This document shows, in pieces, positions 47,876 to 55,463 of a DNA stretch of 64,000 bases (position 1 is its first letter; each line of letters opens with the position of its first letter). The position numbers and the translations under genes are program-made. The DNA lies in the NCBI RefSeq assembly GCF_900240945.1, contig NZ_OESG01000014.1, positions 1,222,015-1,286,014 on the forward strand. The letters are read 5' to 3'. A model generated the notes under the pieces. It ran no database searches. It was not told the origin of the DNA and saw only the letters and a program-made list of their open reading frames with translations. Source of the stretch: Mycobacterium sp. 3519A. GTDB taxonomy: Bacteria > Actinomycetota > Actinomycetes > Mycobacteriales > Mycobacteriaceae.

Positions 47876-49032
47876 TCATTTGGGTGATCGCCGGTCTGCT
47901 CGGATTGGCGACCGGCCTCCGTATCGGCTGGGCCCTGGTCAACAAGCAGTCGCTGGTGAGCACCGCGATGATTCTCGCGCTCGGCAGCCTCGGGCTGGTG
48001 GCTGCGCTGAACTGGCAGCCGTTGACGTTGATGCTCGACACCCTGCTGCACTGGAACAACATCGCGATGGGGTTGTCGCAGGTGGCGCTGATCGGCTGCG
48101 CGGCGGGCAGTTGCGTGATGATCACCACCGTCGCGTCGAACAAGTCGCCGGCGACCATCAAGAAAATCGCCATCGCGCAGTACAGCGTTGCCGGCGTCAT
48201 CGCCGTCGTGAGCCTGGTGACCTTCTTCTCCAGCGGCCAGCAACCGGAGATGGCGCCGGAGGCCTACCTCAAGCAAAACCTGGGTTCCAGCGACGGCAGG
48301 TTGCCCTGGCTGCTCCCGCTGCTTTACGTGTTCCTCGCGCTGACGCTGGTGTCGTGGGCGGGCATGCGGCATTCGAACCGCAGCAGGCGCGGCCGCGCCC
48401 TGTTCGTGTTCACCTTCGGCATCGTGCTGATCGTGCTGGCCTCGGCATTCTTCCTGTTGCGGATGGCCGGTAGCACGGAACTAATTGGCGTCGGGGCGGC
48501 AGCGACGCTGCTGGGCTGCGCCATGCTGGTCGTCGCCGCCGGCTCGCTGTTGCCGAGCATCGAGGACTGGTTCGGTGCGCGCTACGAGCTGCGCACGATC
48601 CAGCCGCTGCTCACCGAACTGGGTAGGCGACATCCCGATGTCGGCATCGGGGTCCGGCCGCGCGGACCGCTGGTGTTCCGAGTGGCCGAGCGGATGTCGC
48701 TGATTTCAGATGCGCTGTTCCTGGAAGCCACCGCTGCCGACGCCGCGCGCAAGCGGCGCGTGGGCGCCCGGTCGACGCCCGACCTCGAAGACGCCGAAGA
48801 GATCACCGAGTTGTCGGAGCTCGAATCGCCGCCGGTGCCGCCGCAGGAGCAGGCGCACACCATCGCGCAGTGGATCTATGACGGCAGAGAGGACGCGCCG
48901 GAGAACGCCAGCGCTAACTTCCCTGGACTTGGCTGGCTACGCCAGCCGACGACATATTCGGACCGCGAGTGGATCCTCGAGATCGCACAGCAATATCGCC
49001 AGCTGGCTCTCGCCAAGACGGGGACGGTCTAG
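47872..49032 (+). CDS. Seven-helix membrane protein, MAB_1171c-like
   Basis: A 386-residue protein from TTG 47872. Seven membrane helices occupy the first ~235 residues, from IIWVIAGLLGLATGLRIGWAL to LIGVGAAATLLGCAMLVVAAGSL. A cytoplasmic domain of ~150 residues follows (WFGARYELRTIQPLLTELGRRHPD). This layout fits the MAB_1171c putative-transporter family, usually encoded next to an ImmA/IrrE peptidase and an XRE regulator in actinobacteria. The coupled start to the peptidase gene supports a membrane sensor whose signal could switch the peptidase. Transport has not been shown. Confidence 0.8.
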   Translation: MIIWVIAGLLGLATGLRIGWALVNKQSLVSTAMILALGSLGLVAALNWQPLTLMLDTLLHWNNIAMGLSQVALIGCAAGSCVMITTVASNKSPATIKKIAIAQYSVAGVIAVVSLVTFFSSGQQPEMAPEAYLKQNLGSSDGRLPWLLPLLYVFLALTLVSWAGMRHSNRSRRGRALFVFTFGIVLIVLASAFFLLRMAGSTELIGVGAAATLLGCAMLVVAAGSLLPSIEDWFGARYELRTIQPLLTELGRRHPDVGIGVRPRGPLVFRVAERMSLISDALFLEATAADAARKRRVGARSTPDLEDAEEITELSELESPPVPPQEQAHTIAQWIYDGREDAPENASANFPGLGWLRQPTTYSDREWILEIAQQYRQLALAKTGTV

Positions 49033-49083
49033 CAGACCGAATTTCCCAGATTCGCCGGGCGCCGCGATGCGGCGGACGGCGGG

Positions 49084-49482
49084 CTAATCGTCCAGGTGCT
49101 CCCGGCGACGCAGCTCATCGACCTTCTGGACAATGTCCTGCTGCGCCTCTGCGGACAGGCCGACTGTGCGCGCCGCAATGCGGCGAACGCCCTCGTCGCG
49201 CATATTCGCGAGCCAGCTCAATTCCTTGTCGAGCTTCTCGTAGTACTCATCGTCGGTGAAGTACGCCGGCTTGATACGGAAGAAGTTGGCAAGGGCGGCC
49301 ATGGTGGCTGCCGATGGGTTGGTGCGGTTGCCTGAGCGGAGCTGCGACAGGTACGGAGCCGACATCGTGACGCCTTCGGCCTTCAGGGCGGCGATGACTT
49401 CAGCGGACGTGTGCGGACCGCGACCCGGCGGGTAAACCGTGTCGAACAGCCGGTTTAGCCGAGCGGCGAACGTGTTGCTCAT
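49084..49482 (-). CDS. espR: EspR, nucleoid-associated XRE-type regulator
   Basis: A 132-residue protein, the same length as M. tuberculosis EspR. ATG 49482 has GGAGG 5' of it; the longer frame start at 49497 is rejected. The N-terminal helix-turn-helix (TSAEVIAALKAEGVTMSAPYLSQLRSGNRTNPS) and FFRIKPAYFTDDEYYEKLDKEL are almost unchanged relative to the M. tuberculosis protein. The C-terminal dimerisation helix is more variable. In M. tuberculosis it controls ESX-1 and many cell-wall genes and loops DNA. Confidence 0.96.
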   Translation of the reverse strand: MSNTFAARLNRLFDTVYPPGRGPHTSAEVIAALKAEGVTMSAPYLSQLRSGNRTNPSAATMAALANFFRIKPAYFTDDEYYEKLDKELSWLANMRDEGVRRIAARTVGLSAEAQQDIVQKVDELRRREHLDD

Positions 49483-49796
49483 CGATTTGACCTCCACATG
49501 CTTGACGAGCGGGTTTGTAGGGCGGCGTATTTGCTGATCATCGTAGCGAGAGTTGTGCCCACAACCAAGTGCAAACCGCTGAAAAGTTAACCCGCCTTTT
49601 CGTTTCGTGTGGCCGCTACAGGTCTTAACGGCTTGTCGGTGTGAGCCGGCACCGTCATCCTACGGTGCGACGAAGCAAATAATAATGGGTCGCTACCAAT
49701 GACTTTCCTGGAAGTTGTATACAGGACGTCACACGAATGCTGATGTTCACCACGGGCAACTCCCCTGCCACGAACGAGAGTGGAAACCAGTGTTTG
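49483..49796. other. espR upstream region
   Basis: An AT-richer stretch with no supported gene. It should hold the espR promoter and leader. Scattered TTG/CAA-rich segments would suit EspR self-binding, but I can assign no specific site. Confidence 0.4.
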
Positions 49797-50135
49797 CTAG
49801 TTGCACACGCAACAGGCTCCAAAAGGTGTGACCTTTGGCACTTCGGGCCACGTAAGACGCGATAGCGAGCGGATCCACCGAAGCAGGTCAGCCGTTCGGC
49901 CGACAGTAGCCAGCCGGCGGTCAGTGCGGATGCTACGACGATTCGCGCGGTGGCAGTCCGCGCGAATGCCTGCGGCGGTTGCGGACGAGCGCCGTGTGGC
50001 CGATGCGGCAGCGGTGACGGCAATAGCTGTCGTGACCCCGACGGCGACCCACTGAAGTCCGAGGGCGGCGTCGAGGAGCAACCATGCGATCGCGGCCGAG
50101 GTCGAATCGAATCGGTCGAATCCCTTAAGCCGCAA
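49797..50135 (-). CDS. Possible small membrane protein, doubtful
   Basis: A 112-codon frame from TTG 50135 that overlaps the end of the upstream gene by 11 bases. The first 45 residues look coding, with a hydrophobic helix (AIAWLLLDAALGLQWVAVGVTTAIAVTAAASA). The latter half is Arg-rich and loses coding character, so the frame may be decayed or only partly used. M. tuberculosis has a membrane-protein gene (Rv3848) at this place, so this could be a remnant. It could equally be chance. Confidence 0.3.
   Translation of the reverse strand: MRLKGFDRFDSTSAAIAWLLLDAALGLQWVAVGVTTAIAVTAAASATRRSSATAAGIRADCHRANRRSIRTDRRLATVGRTADLLRWIRSLSRLTWPEVPKVTPFGACCVCN
49800..49838. repeat. Two adjacent small inverted repeats
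   Basis: GTTGC-ACAC-GCAAC at 49800-49813 is followed by CCAAAAGGT-GTG-ACCTTTGG at 49819-49838, a hairpin with one bulged A. They lie about 320 bases before espR on its upstream side, where they could be a terminator for the preceding minus-strand gene or a binding site. Confidence 0.35.
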
Positions 50136-50658
50136 GCAGCATCGCCAGGATGGCGGTGTCGGGGTGGCTGATCGGGTCGACCCCGACGCGGCTCACCATC
50201 GACGTCACCGTTCCGTCAGCCTCCGCCTCCACCCAGGCGGCGCGATGCTCGAGGCCGAGATAAGGGATGCCGGGCAGCAGCACGCAGCCCGACGCGGCGC
50301 CGGTGCACTCCGGCAGTGACGGCATGGTTTCCGACGGCGGATGAAGCATCAGCAGCGCCGGTGGCTGATGGTCGGCGAAATGCCCAGGGGGAACCGCCGC
50401 TTCGCCGACGACCGGGCCTTCCGCCACCACCAGCCCGACGGTGCCGGGCTCGGGCTCGTCGGGCAGTTCCTCTCGGGCACCGAAAATCGTTGTGGTGGAC
50501 AGCAATCCGGGTAGGGAGGCGACCCGGACCGCGACCATCAGTAGCTGTGCCCACTCCTTGGTCGAGTCGGGCCAGCGGCCGGAAATTACGAAGCCCTTGA
50601 GTGATCCATGTGAATGAAACGGGGCAATCTCGATTGCCCGACCAGACCCCATGTCCAT
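50125..50658 (-). CDS. Conserved hypothetical protein (Rv3847-type)
   Basis: A 177-residue protein, the same length as I recall for M. tuberculosis Rv3847, next to espR as there. ATG 50658 has GGAGGCG before it. It has no membrane segment. Recognisable stretches are SGRWPDSTKEWAQLLMVAVRVASLPGLLSTTTIFG and AAWVEAEADGTVTSMVSRVGVD. No domain or active site can be named. Confidence 0.82.
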   Translation of the reverse strand: MDMGSGRAIEIAPFHSHGSLKGFVISGRWPDSTKEWAQLLMVAVRVASLPGLLSTTTIFGAREELPDEPEPGTVGLVVAEGPVVGEAAVPPGHFADHQPPALLMLHPPSETMPSLPECTGAASGCVLLPGIPYLGLEHRAAWVEAEADGTVTSMVSRVGVDPISHPDTAILAMLLAA

Positions 50659-50789
50659 CTCGCCTCCGCGCCATCGGTGTTCGGATCATCCGCGACACGC
50701 CTGTGGATCGATTTCACCAGGATGCGACTTGTCAAACCTGCCCGCAAGCGGACACGGGTGGCAGCGGCAAACTTTGGGCGGCACGTCGA

Positions 50790-51131
50790 TTAGCCGGACC
50801 GGGCTTTCACGGTCCACAGCACTCGGTAGGAATCGGCCGCCGACACCCAGCCGAACTCGTGGGAGTCGACGGAACCCGGGGCGCCGGGGTTGTCCGAGCG
50901 TGCCTCGAAGATCGCGTCGCGGCCCGACCCGTGCACATCACCGACACGTTTGACGAGCCAGCGCGTCGAGCGGCGCGGGTCGCGGAACACCCGGATCTGG
51001 CCTCGTTGCGGGGTGCCGCCGCGAATCACGATCAGCCCGTCACCCGCGGTGAGCGCCGGCCGCATCGACTGGTCGACGACCCTGAACGTTCGCAACGGTG
51101 ATCTCACTGGCCACCGGTAGTTTCCCGCCAC
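50790..51131 (-). CDS. sodX: S26 signal-peptidase-like NiSOD maturation protease
   Basis: About 113 residues from GTG 51131; GTG 51107 is an alternative, and an ATG at 51155 would overlap the divergent sodN start. The S26 catalytic Ser is in VVDQSMRPALTAGDG and the general-base Lys in RWLVKRVGD; NPGAPGSVDSHEFGWV is box D/E-like. No membrane anchor is seen. Next to sodN, this family (SodX) removes the short pro-sequence so that His1 of NiSOD is exposed for nickel binding. Divergent transcription with a ~22-bp gap suggests joint control, for example by nickel. Confidence 0.85.
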   Translation of the reverse strand: MAGNYRWPVRSPLRTFRVVDQSMRPALTAGDGLIVIRGGTPQRGQIRVFRDPRRSTRWLVKRVGDVHGSGRDAIFEARSDNPGAPGSVDSHEFGWVSAADSYRVLWTVKARSG

Positions 51132-51153
51132 TCCCGAAGGGTAGGTTAAAGCC

Positions 51154-51576
51154 ATGCTGCATCGACTTTTCGCGAACGCCACTGAAGCCCATGCCCACTG
51201 CGACCTGTACTGCGGTGTCTATGACCCCGCGCAGGCCAAGATCGAAGCGCTGTCGTGCCTGAAGACGATTCAGAAGTACCACGATTCTGACGACGACCAC
51301 TTCAAGGCTCGCTGCATCATCATCAAGGAGCGGCAGGCCGAGGAGGTCAAGCATCACCTGATGGTGCTGTGGGCCGACTTCTTCGCCAAGGATCACTTCG
51401 AGCAGTTCCCCAACCTGCACCAGTTGTTCTGGGACGGTGTGCACGGCGCGGGTGACGTCAAGAAGTCGCTCGACGTCGCCGTCGCCGAGAAGCTGCTGAA
51501 GACCATCGACGAGATCGCCGACATCTTCTGGCAGACCGACAAGGGCAAGCAGATGGGTGTCTACCCGCCTGCCTGA
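51154..51576 (+). CDS. sodN: Nickel superoxide dismutase precursor
   Basis: A 140-residue precursor whose first 14 residues (MLHRLFANATEAHA) form the pro-sequence. The mature protein begins HCDLYCGVYDPAQA. The nickel hook is normally HCxxPCGxY; His1, Cys2 and Cys6 are kept, but residue 5 is Tyr instead of Pro. The rest (four-helix bundle, CIIIKERQAEEVKHHLMVLWADFF) fits NiSOD. It converts superoxide to peroxide and oxygen. It occupies the place of sodA in M. tuberculosis, beside the Rv3847-like and espR genes. Confidence 0.95.
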   Translation: MLHRLFANATEAHAHCDLYCGVYDPAQAKIEALSCLKTIQKYHDSDDDHFKARCIIIKERQAEEVKHHLMVLWADFFAKDHFEQFPNLHQLFWDGVHGAGDVKKSLDVAVAEKLLKTIDEIADIFWQTDKGKQMGVYPPA

Positions 51577-51599
51577 CAGACCTCATTCGTCAACACAGA

Positions 51600-51630
51600 A
51601 GCCGCCGGTCACCAAGCCGGCGGCTTTTTT
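51600..51630 (+). terminator. Intrinsic terminator of sodN
   Basis: AGCCGCCGG (51600-51608) pairs with CCGGCGGCT (51617-51625) around an 8-base loop and runs into TTTTTT (51625-51630). It is the most classical rho-independent terminator in the window. It sits 24 bases after the sodN stop and just beyond the convergent 52-aa gene. Confidence 0.92.
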
Positions 51631-51639
51631 CTGTCGAGA

Positions 51640-51798
51640 TCAGTACAGGACGATCAGGGCGAGGATGCCCAGCAGTACGAGCGCGATGACACCGGCGCGC
51701 AGGCACGCCATCATCTGCGCGCGGGTGTAGACATTGGCGGAGGTATGCCACTCAGAGGGCGGTACAGCGGACCCCGGACCCATCGGATGTGACGCCAT
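51640..51798 (-). CDS. 52-residue single-pass membrane protein, unknown
   Basis: A short frame with ATG at 51798, a strong ribosome binding site on the minus strand (GGAGGGG), and TGA at 51640. The first ~30 residues are polar (MASHPMGPGSAVPPSEWHTS). The rest is one membrane helix (LRAGVIALVLLGILALIVLY) ending at the C-terminus, with Ala, Leu and Val as in tail-anchored proteins. It converges on sodN and would share its terminator. An inverted repeat lies 48 bases upstream. No family recognised. Confidence 0.7.
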   Translation of the reverse strand: MASHPMGPGSAVPPSEWHTSANVYTRAQMMACLRAGVIALVLLGILALIVLY

Positions 51799-51845
51799 CA
51801 ACCCCTCCTGACCTGCACGTTCTTGGTCCTCCCCCAGTGAGATCT

Positions 51846-51866
51846 GTCACAGACCTCTCCTGTGAC
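51846..51866. promoter_or_regulatory. Inverted repeat upstream of the 52-aa gene
   Basis: GTCACAG (51846-51852) and CTGTGAC (51860-51866) are perfect 7-bp arms with a 7-base spacer, located 48 bases before the small membrane gene. It may be an operator. The spacing does not fit the CRP consensus TGTGA-N6-TCACA. Confidence 0.35.
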
Positions 51867-52082
51867 GCCGATCATAACCCCTGTTGTTCCCGCTGCGAAA
51901 TCCGGTGCTCCAGCAAACGCCGCCACGCCCACCTGGCCATCAGCGAAGGCCCTGCCGCGCGTCGGCCGACAGACGGACAGCGGCGACCGCCGCGGCGGCC
52001 TCGCCGCCGGAAAGTTAGTGGGCCAACCCATTTCGCTCGGGGGCCATCGCCCTGTTGATCGGCTGGGAGAACCCACGCAAGG
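51867..52082. other. Intergenic stretch without a supported gene
   Basis: Several overlapping short frames exist on both strands, but none has a ribosome binding site, a conserved-looking product or a consistent coding bias. It probably carries upstream regulatory DNA of the flanking genes. Confidence 0.4.
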
Positions 52083-52181
52083 TTATCCACAGTAATCTTC
52101 AGCAAGTACACAGATTCGGCGGCTCAAACGGTGTTTCGGCCGCTGAAGGCCTGTGGATGAACCTGTGGAAATTGTGGATAG
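52083..52181. other. Cluster of DnaA-box-like sequences
   Basis: A perfect TTATCCACA is at 52083-52091. On the opposite strand are TCATCCACA (52152-52160), ATTTCCACA (52164-52172) and CTATCCACA (52173-52181), read as reverse complements. Four such boxes within 99 bp of an AT-richer gap are unlikely by chance in this GC-rich sequence. There is no dnaA or dnaN nearby, so this is not the usual oriC. It may titrate DnaA or place the rhodanese gene under DnaA control. Confidence 0.5.
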
Positions 52182-52267
52182 TGCGGCATTGCTGACACCA
52201 AATCGACGCGTCAGTCACTGGCGGGTGTGGTAGTGCGCCGGCGGTCCTCGTGTCAGCATGTAACGCC

Positions 52268-52609
52268 ATGGACGAGGTCGAGGTCGCGCAAGCACAGATC
52301 GCCGATGTTCCCCCGACGTTCGACGGGTCGGTGATCCTGCTCGACGTGCGTGAGGACGACGAATGGCAGCGCGGCCACGCGCCGGGCGCCCAGCACATTC
52401 CGATGGGACAGGTGCCGTCGCGCCTCGACGAGATCGACGGCGACGCGACGCTGTACGTGGTGTGTCACGCGGGCGGCCGGTCGCAGCGGGTCGCGCAGTA
52501 CCTCGCGCGTAACGGCTACGCCCCGGTGAACGTCGCGGGCGGCATGCTGGCGTGGGCGGGTGCGGGCCGCCCTGTGATCACCGACGACGGCGGCACGGGC
52601 GTCATCTGA
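52268..52609 (+). CDS. Single-domain rhodanese sulfurtransferase
   Basis: A 113-residue rhodanese. The ATG at 52268 is chosen over the longer frame from 52250. ILLDVREDDEWQRGHAPGAQHIPMG is the N-terminal family signature. The active-site loop is VCHAGGRSQR with the persulfide-carrying Cys, and the C-terminus has VAGGMLAW. It transfers sulfane sulfur in the cytoplasm to thiols or cyanide. It stands alone behind the DnaA-box cluster. Confidence 0.92.
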   Translation: MDEVEVAQAQIADVPPTFDGSVILLDVREDDEWQRGHAPGAQHIPMGQVPSRLDEIDGDATLYVVCHAGGRSQRVAQYLARNGYAPVNVAGGMLAWAGAGRPVITDDGGTGVI

Positions 52610-52667
52610 CCGGCCGCCGCTAGGCTGGTCGCGTTGAAGGTGCGGACGCGAGGAGCCTGAGAGCCAA

Positions 52668-53699
52668 ATGATTCAGGTGTGTTCCCAGTGCGGAACGCGG
52701 TGGAACGTGCGCGACCGCAGACGGGTGTGGTGCCCACGGTGCAACGGGACACTGCTCGCACCGTCGGGCCCGGAGTCCGGAGCGGAGTGGAGTGCGCGTG
52801 CCAGCGCGCCGCCCGTCGGCCACGGCCGCACGCCGCCGCAATTGCCAGCCGGTTACCGCTGGATCGCGGTGCGCCCCGGTACCGCCCCGCCGCCGCGCCG
52901 CCGCAAGCGTCCGCTCGGGCCCACTCCTCGCTATGCGGCCGTCCCCAGATGGGGGCTGCTCGAGCATTTCGATGCCCCCGAACAACAGACGGCGCCGCCC
53001 CGTAGCGGCCCCTCCCCGGCGATGGTCCGTGGCGTCCTTGTCACGACGATGGCGGTGCTCGGCGCCGCCGCGCTGGTACACCTGATTCGGTACGTGCTGC
53101 TGATCGTCAACCGGTCGGTGCTGCTGAACAGGTTCGTGGCATTCGCCGCTACCTGGCTCGGTGTGCTCGTCAGCGTCATCGCGCTGTTCATGGTGGTGGC
53201 CAGCCTGGTGGTGCTGACCAACTGGCTGATCGCGCGGCGCGCCGCGGCATACGCCCACCACCGGCAAGACGACCCGCGGACCCCGCCGTCGCTGCGGCTG
53301 GGTTGCCTTGTGCCGCTTGTGAATTTGTTCTGGGCACCGGTGTTCGTCATCGAGCTGGCAGGCGTCGAGGAGCGGCTCAGCACGTTGCGCAGACCCATTG
53401 TGGTGTGGTGGATCGTCTGGGTGTTCAGCTACGTCGTGTCGATCTTCTCGATCGCGACCAGCTTCACCACGGATCCGCAGGGCATCGCGGACAACACGGT
53501 CACCACGATCATCGCCTACCTGCTGACGCTGGCCACGCTGCTGCTGGCGATGAAGGTGTTCCTCGGCTTCGAGCGCCAACCCGTCGAGCGGCCCTCCAGG
53601 CGCTGGGTGGTCGTGCGAGACGACGACGCGCAACAGACTCGTCAGACTCCTGAACCGACCGCTGCGGTTGAGTCTGAAGGGCAGAACCCGGCAGCATAG
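52668..53699 (+). CDS. DUF4328-type membrane protein with zinc ribbon (Rv3843c-type)
   Basis: A 343-residue protein, close in size to M. tuberculosis Rv3843c and, as there, beside glpQ1. Residues 5-25 form a zinc-ribbon-like knuckle (CSQCGTRW and WCPRC). A Pro/Arg-rich cytoplasmic linker follows, including PPPRRRKRP. Residues 120-305 hold about six helices (VRGVLVTTMAVLGAAALVHLI onward), the DUF4328-like core. Function unknown. The glpQ1 ATG lies 4 bases after its stop. Confidence 0.87.
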   Translation: MIQVCSQCGTRWNVRDRRRVWCPRCNGTLLAPSGPESGAEWSARASAPPVGHGRTPPQLPAGYRWIAVRPGTAPPPRRRKRPLGPTPRYAAVPRWGLLEHFDAPEQQTAPPRSGPSPAMVRGVLVTTMAVLGAAALVHLIRYVLLIVNRSVLLNRFVAFAATWLGVLVSVIALFMVVASLVVLTNWLIARRAAAYAHHRQDDPRTPPSLRLGCLVPLVNLFWAPVFVIELAGVEERLSTLRRPIVVWWIVWVFSYVVSIFSIATSFTTDPQGIADNTVTTIIAYLLTLATLLLAMKVFLGFERQPVERPSRRWVVVRDDDAQQTRQTPEPTAAVESEGQNPAA

Positions 53700-53703
53700 C
53701 CGT

Positions 53704-54528
53704 ATGAATTCGGGCGACGGCGCGCTCGGCGGCCATCCGTTCGTGGTGGCGCACCGCGGCGCATCCGCGGAACGTCCGGAGCACACCCTGGCGGCTTACG
53801 AACTCGCGCTGCAGGAAGGCGCGGACGGGGTGGAATGCGACGTTCGGCTCACTCGTGACGGACACCTGGTCTGCGTGCACGACCGCCGGGTCGATCGCAC
53901 GTCGAACGGCACCGGTCTGGTCAGCGAGATGACGCTGGCCCAATTGCGTGAACTCGACTTCGGGGGATGGCATCCCAGCCGCAGCGACGACGGCGAGCAG
54001 GGCGACACCGGACTGCTCGCGCTCGACGACCTGGTATCGCTGGTGCTCGACCACAACCGGCCCGTGAAGCTGTTCATCGAGACGAAGCACCCCGTCCGCT
54101 ACGGCGCGCTGGTCGAGAGCAAGGTGCTCGCGCTGCTGCACCGCTACGGCATCGCGGCACCGGCGTCGGCGGACCGTTCCCGGGCCGTGGTGATGTCGTT
54201 CTCGGCCGCGGCGGTGTGGCGGATCCGCCGGGCGGCACCGATGCTGCCGACGGTTCTGCTCGGCGAGACCTCGCGATATCTGGGCGGCGGCGCCGCCACC
54301 ACCGTCGGCGCGACCGCCGTCGGGCCGTCGATCGCCACGCTGCGCGAACATCCCGAACTCGTGGACAGGGCGGCGGCGCAGGGCCGAGCGTTGTATTGCT
54401 GGACCGTCGACCACTACGAGGACGTCCGGTATTGCCGCGACGTCGGCGTGGCGTGGGTCGCGACCAACCATCCCGGCCGCACCAAGGCGTGGCTGCAGGA
54501 CGGTCTGACGGGCGCGGGCCGCGACTAG
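53704..54528 (+). CDS. glpQ1: Glycerophosphodiester phosphodiesterase GlpQ1
   Basis: A 274-residue GDPD-family enzyme, the same length as M. tuberculosis GlpQ1. The catalytic HR is in VVAHRGASAERPEHT, metal-binding ExD in GVECDVRLTRDG, and a second active-site His in LVCVHDRRVDR. It hydrolyses deacylated phospholipids to glycerol-3-phosphate. No signal peptide, so cytoplasmic. ATG 53704 is preferred to the longer frame from 53668 inside the upstream gene. Its TAG shares CTAG with the convergent LCP stop. Confidence 0.95.
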   Translation: MNSGDGALGGHPFVVAHRGASAERPEHTLAAYELALQEGADGVECDVRLTRDGHLVCVHDRRVDRTSNGTGLVSEMTLAQLRELDFGGWHPSRSDDGEQGDTGLLALDDLVSLVLDHNRPVKLFIETKHPVRYGALVESKVLALLHRYGIAAPASADRSRAVVMSFSAAAVWRIRRAAPMLPTVLLGETSRYLGGGAATTVGATAVGPSIATLREHPELVDRAAAQGRALYCWTVDHYEDVRYCRDVGVAWVATNHPGRTKAWLQDGLTGAGRD

Positions 54529-55463
54529 CCGGGTTGGGCGGCGTCGAGGACGTCCTGGGGAATCGGCGAGTCGGAGTTCAGCGCCGAGAACAGCCTGCCG
54601 GCGCTGTCGCTGTCCCAGACCACGACGGAACCCGAGTCGCTGCCGGTGAATTCGCCGATCGGCACGGTCGTCGTCGTAATGTCGCCGCGCAACGCCCACG
54701 CCAGCCGGGCCAGATCCCAGATGTGGTCGCCCTCGTTGACGGTGAGCGCGCCGCTGGCCGCGTGCGCCATCGGATACCAGCGCAGCGGGTTGAGCAGCAC
54801 CGCGGGACTGGCGGCGCGATGCAGCAGCGCCGACATGAACTCGCGCTGGTGGATCATCCGGTCCAGGTCGGCCCGCGGCGTGGCGCGGGAGCGGACGAAC
54901 CCGAGTGCGTTGCGCCCGTCGAGCTTCTGACATCCCGCGGGCAGATCGATGCCGGCGAGCGGATCGTTGATCGGTTCGGCCGGGCACATCGTCACGCCGC
55001 CGACCGCGTCGACCATCGTCGCGAACCCCTCGAAGCCGATCTCGGCGTAGTGGTCGACGCGGACGCCGGTGGCCTGCTCGACGGTCTGCGCCAACAGGGT
55101 GGCGCCGCCCTCGGAGAACGCCGCGTTGATCTTGTCCTGGCCGTAGCCGGGGATCGGCACGTAGGAATCGCGCGGAATCGACACCATGGTGCTTGGCGTG
55201 CTCGACGCGATGCTGGGGATGTGGACGAGCAGGATCGTGTCGGTGCGGCCGTTGCCCATATCGTCGCCGGTGGTCAGTTCGGCCTGCTCGGCAGGGGTCA
55301 GGCCCTGACGGCTGTCCGAGCCGACCAGCAGCCACGTGGTGCCGCTGCCTGCGGCGGGCCGCTCCGGGTAGTCGGCGAGCGCGGCGGTGCGGTGCAGTGA
55401 GGTGTCCATCCCCCAGCCGCCTGCGACCACCGCCACGACGAACACAAGCAGCACGGCCATCAC
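54525..55463 (-). CDS. LytR-CpsA-Psr (LCP) family transferase, main part
   Basis: The intact frame from GTG 55463 gives 312 residues: a membrane helix (AVLLVFVVAVVAGGWGM) and an external LCP domain with GTTWLLVGSDSRQGL, GRTDTILLVHIP, VSIPRDSYVPIPGYGQDKINAAF and GFVRSRATPRADLDRM, including the Arg and Asp residues that bind polyprenyl-pyrophosphate. LCP enzymes attach arabinogalactan or similar polymers to peptidoglycan. As read, the natural cytoplasmic N-terminus is in another frame (55464-55662), so the start used here begins straight at the helix. Convergent with glpQ1. Confidence 0.88.
   Translation of the reverse strand: MMAVLLVFVVAVVAGGWGMDTSLHRTAALADYPERPAAGSGTTWLLVGSDSRQGLTPAEQAELTTGDDMGNGRTDTILLVHIPSIASSTPSTMVSIPRDSYVPIPGYGQDKINAAFSEGGATLLAQTVEQATGVRVDHYAEIGFEGFATMVDAVGGVTMCPAEPINDPLAGIDLPAGCQKLDGRNALGFVRSRATPRADLDRMIHQREFMSALLHRAASPAVLLNPLRWYPMAHAASGALTVNEGDHIWDLARLAWALRGDITTTTVPIGEFTGSDSGSVVVWDSDSAGRLFSALNSDSPIPQDVLDAAQPG

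Noticed and set aside
51867..52082. Overlapping short frames on both strands
   Set aside because: No ribosome binding site, no consistent coding bias, and no recognisable product.
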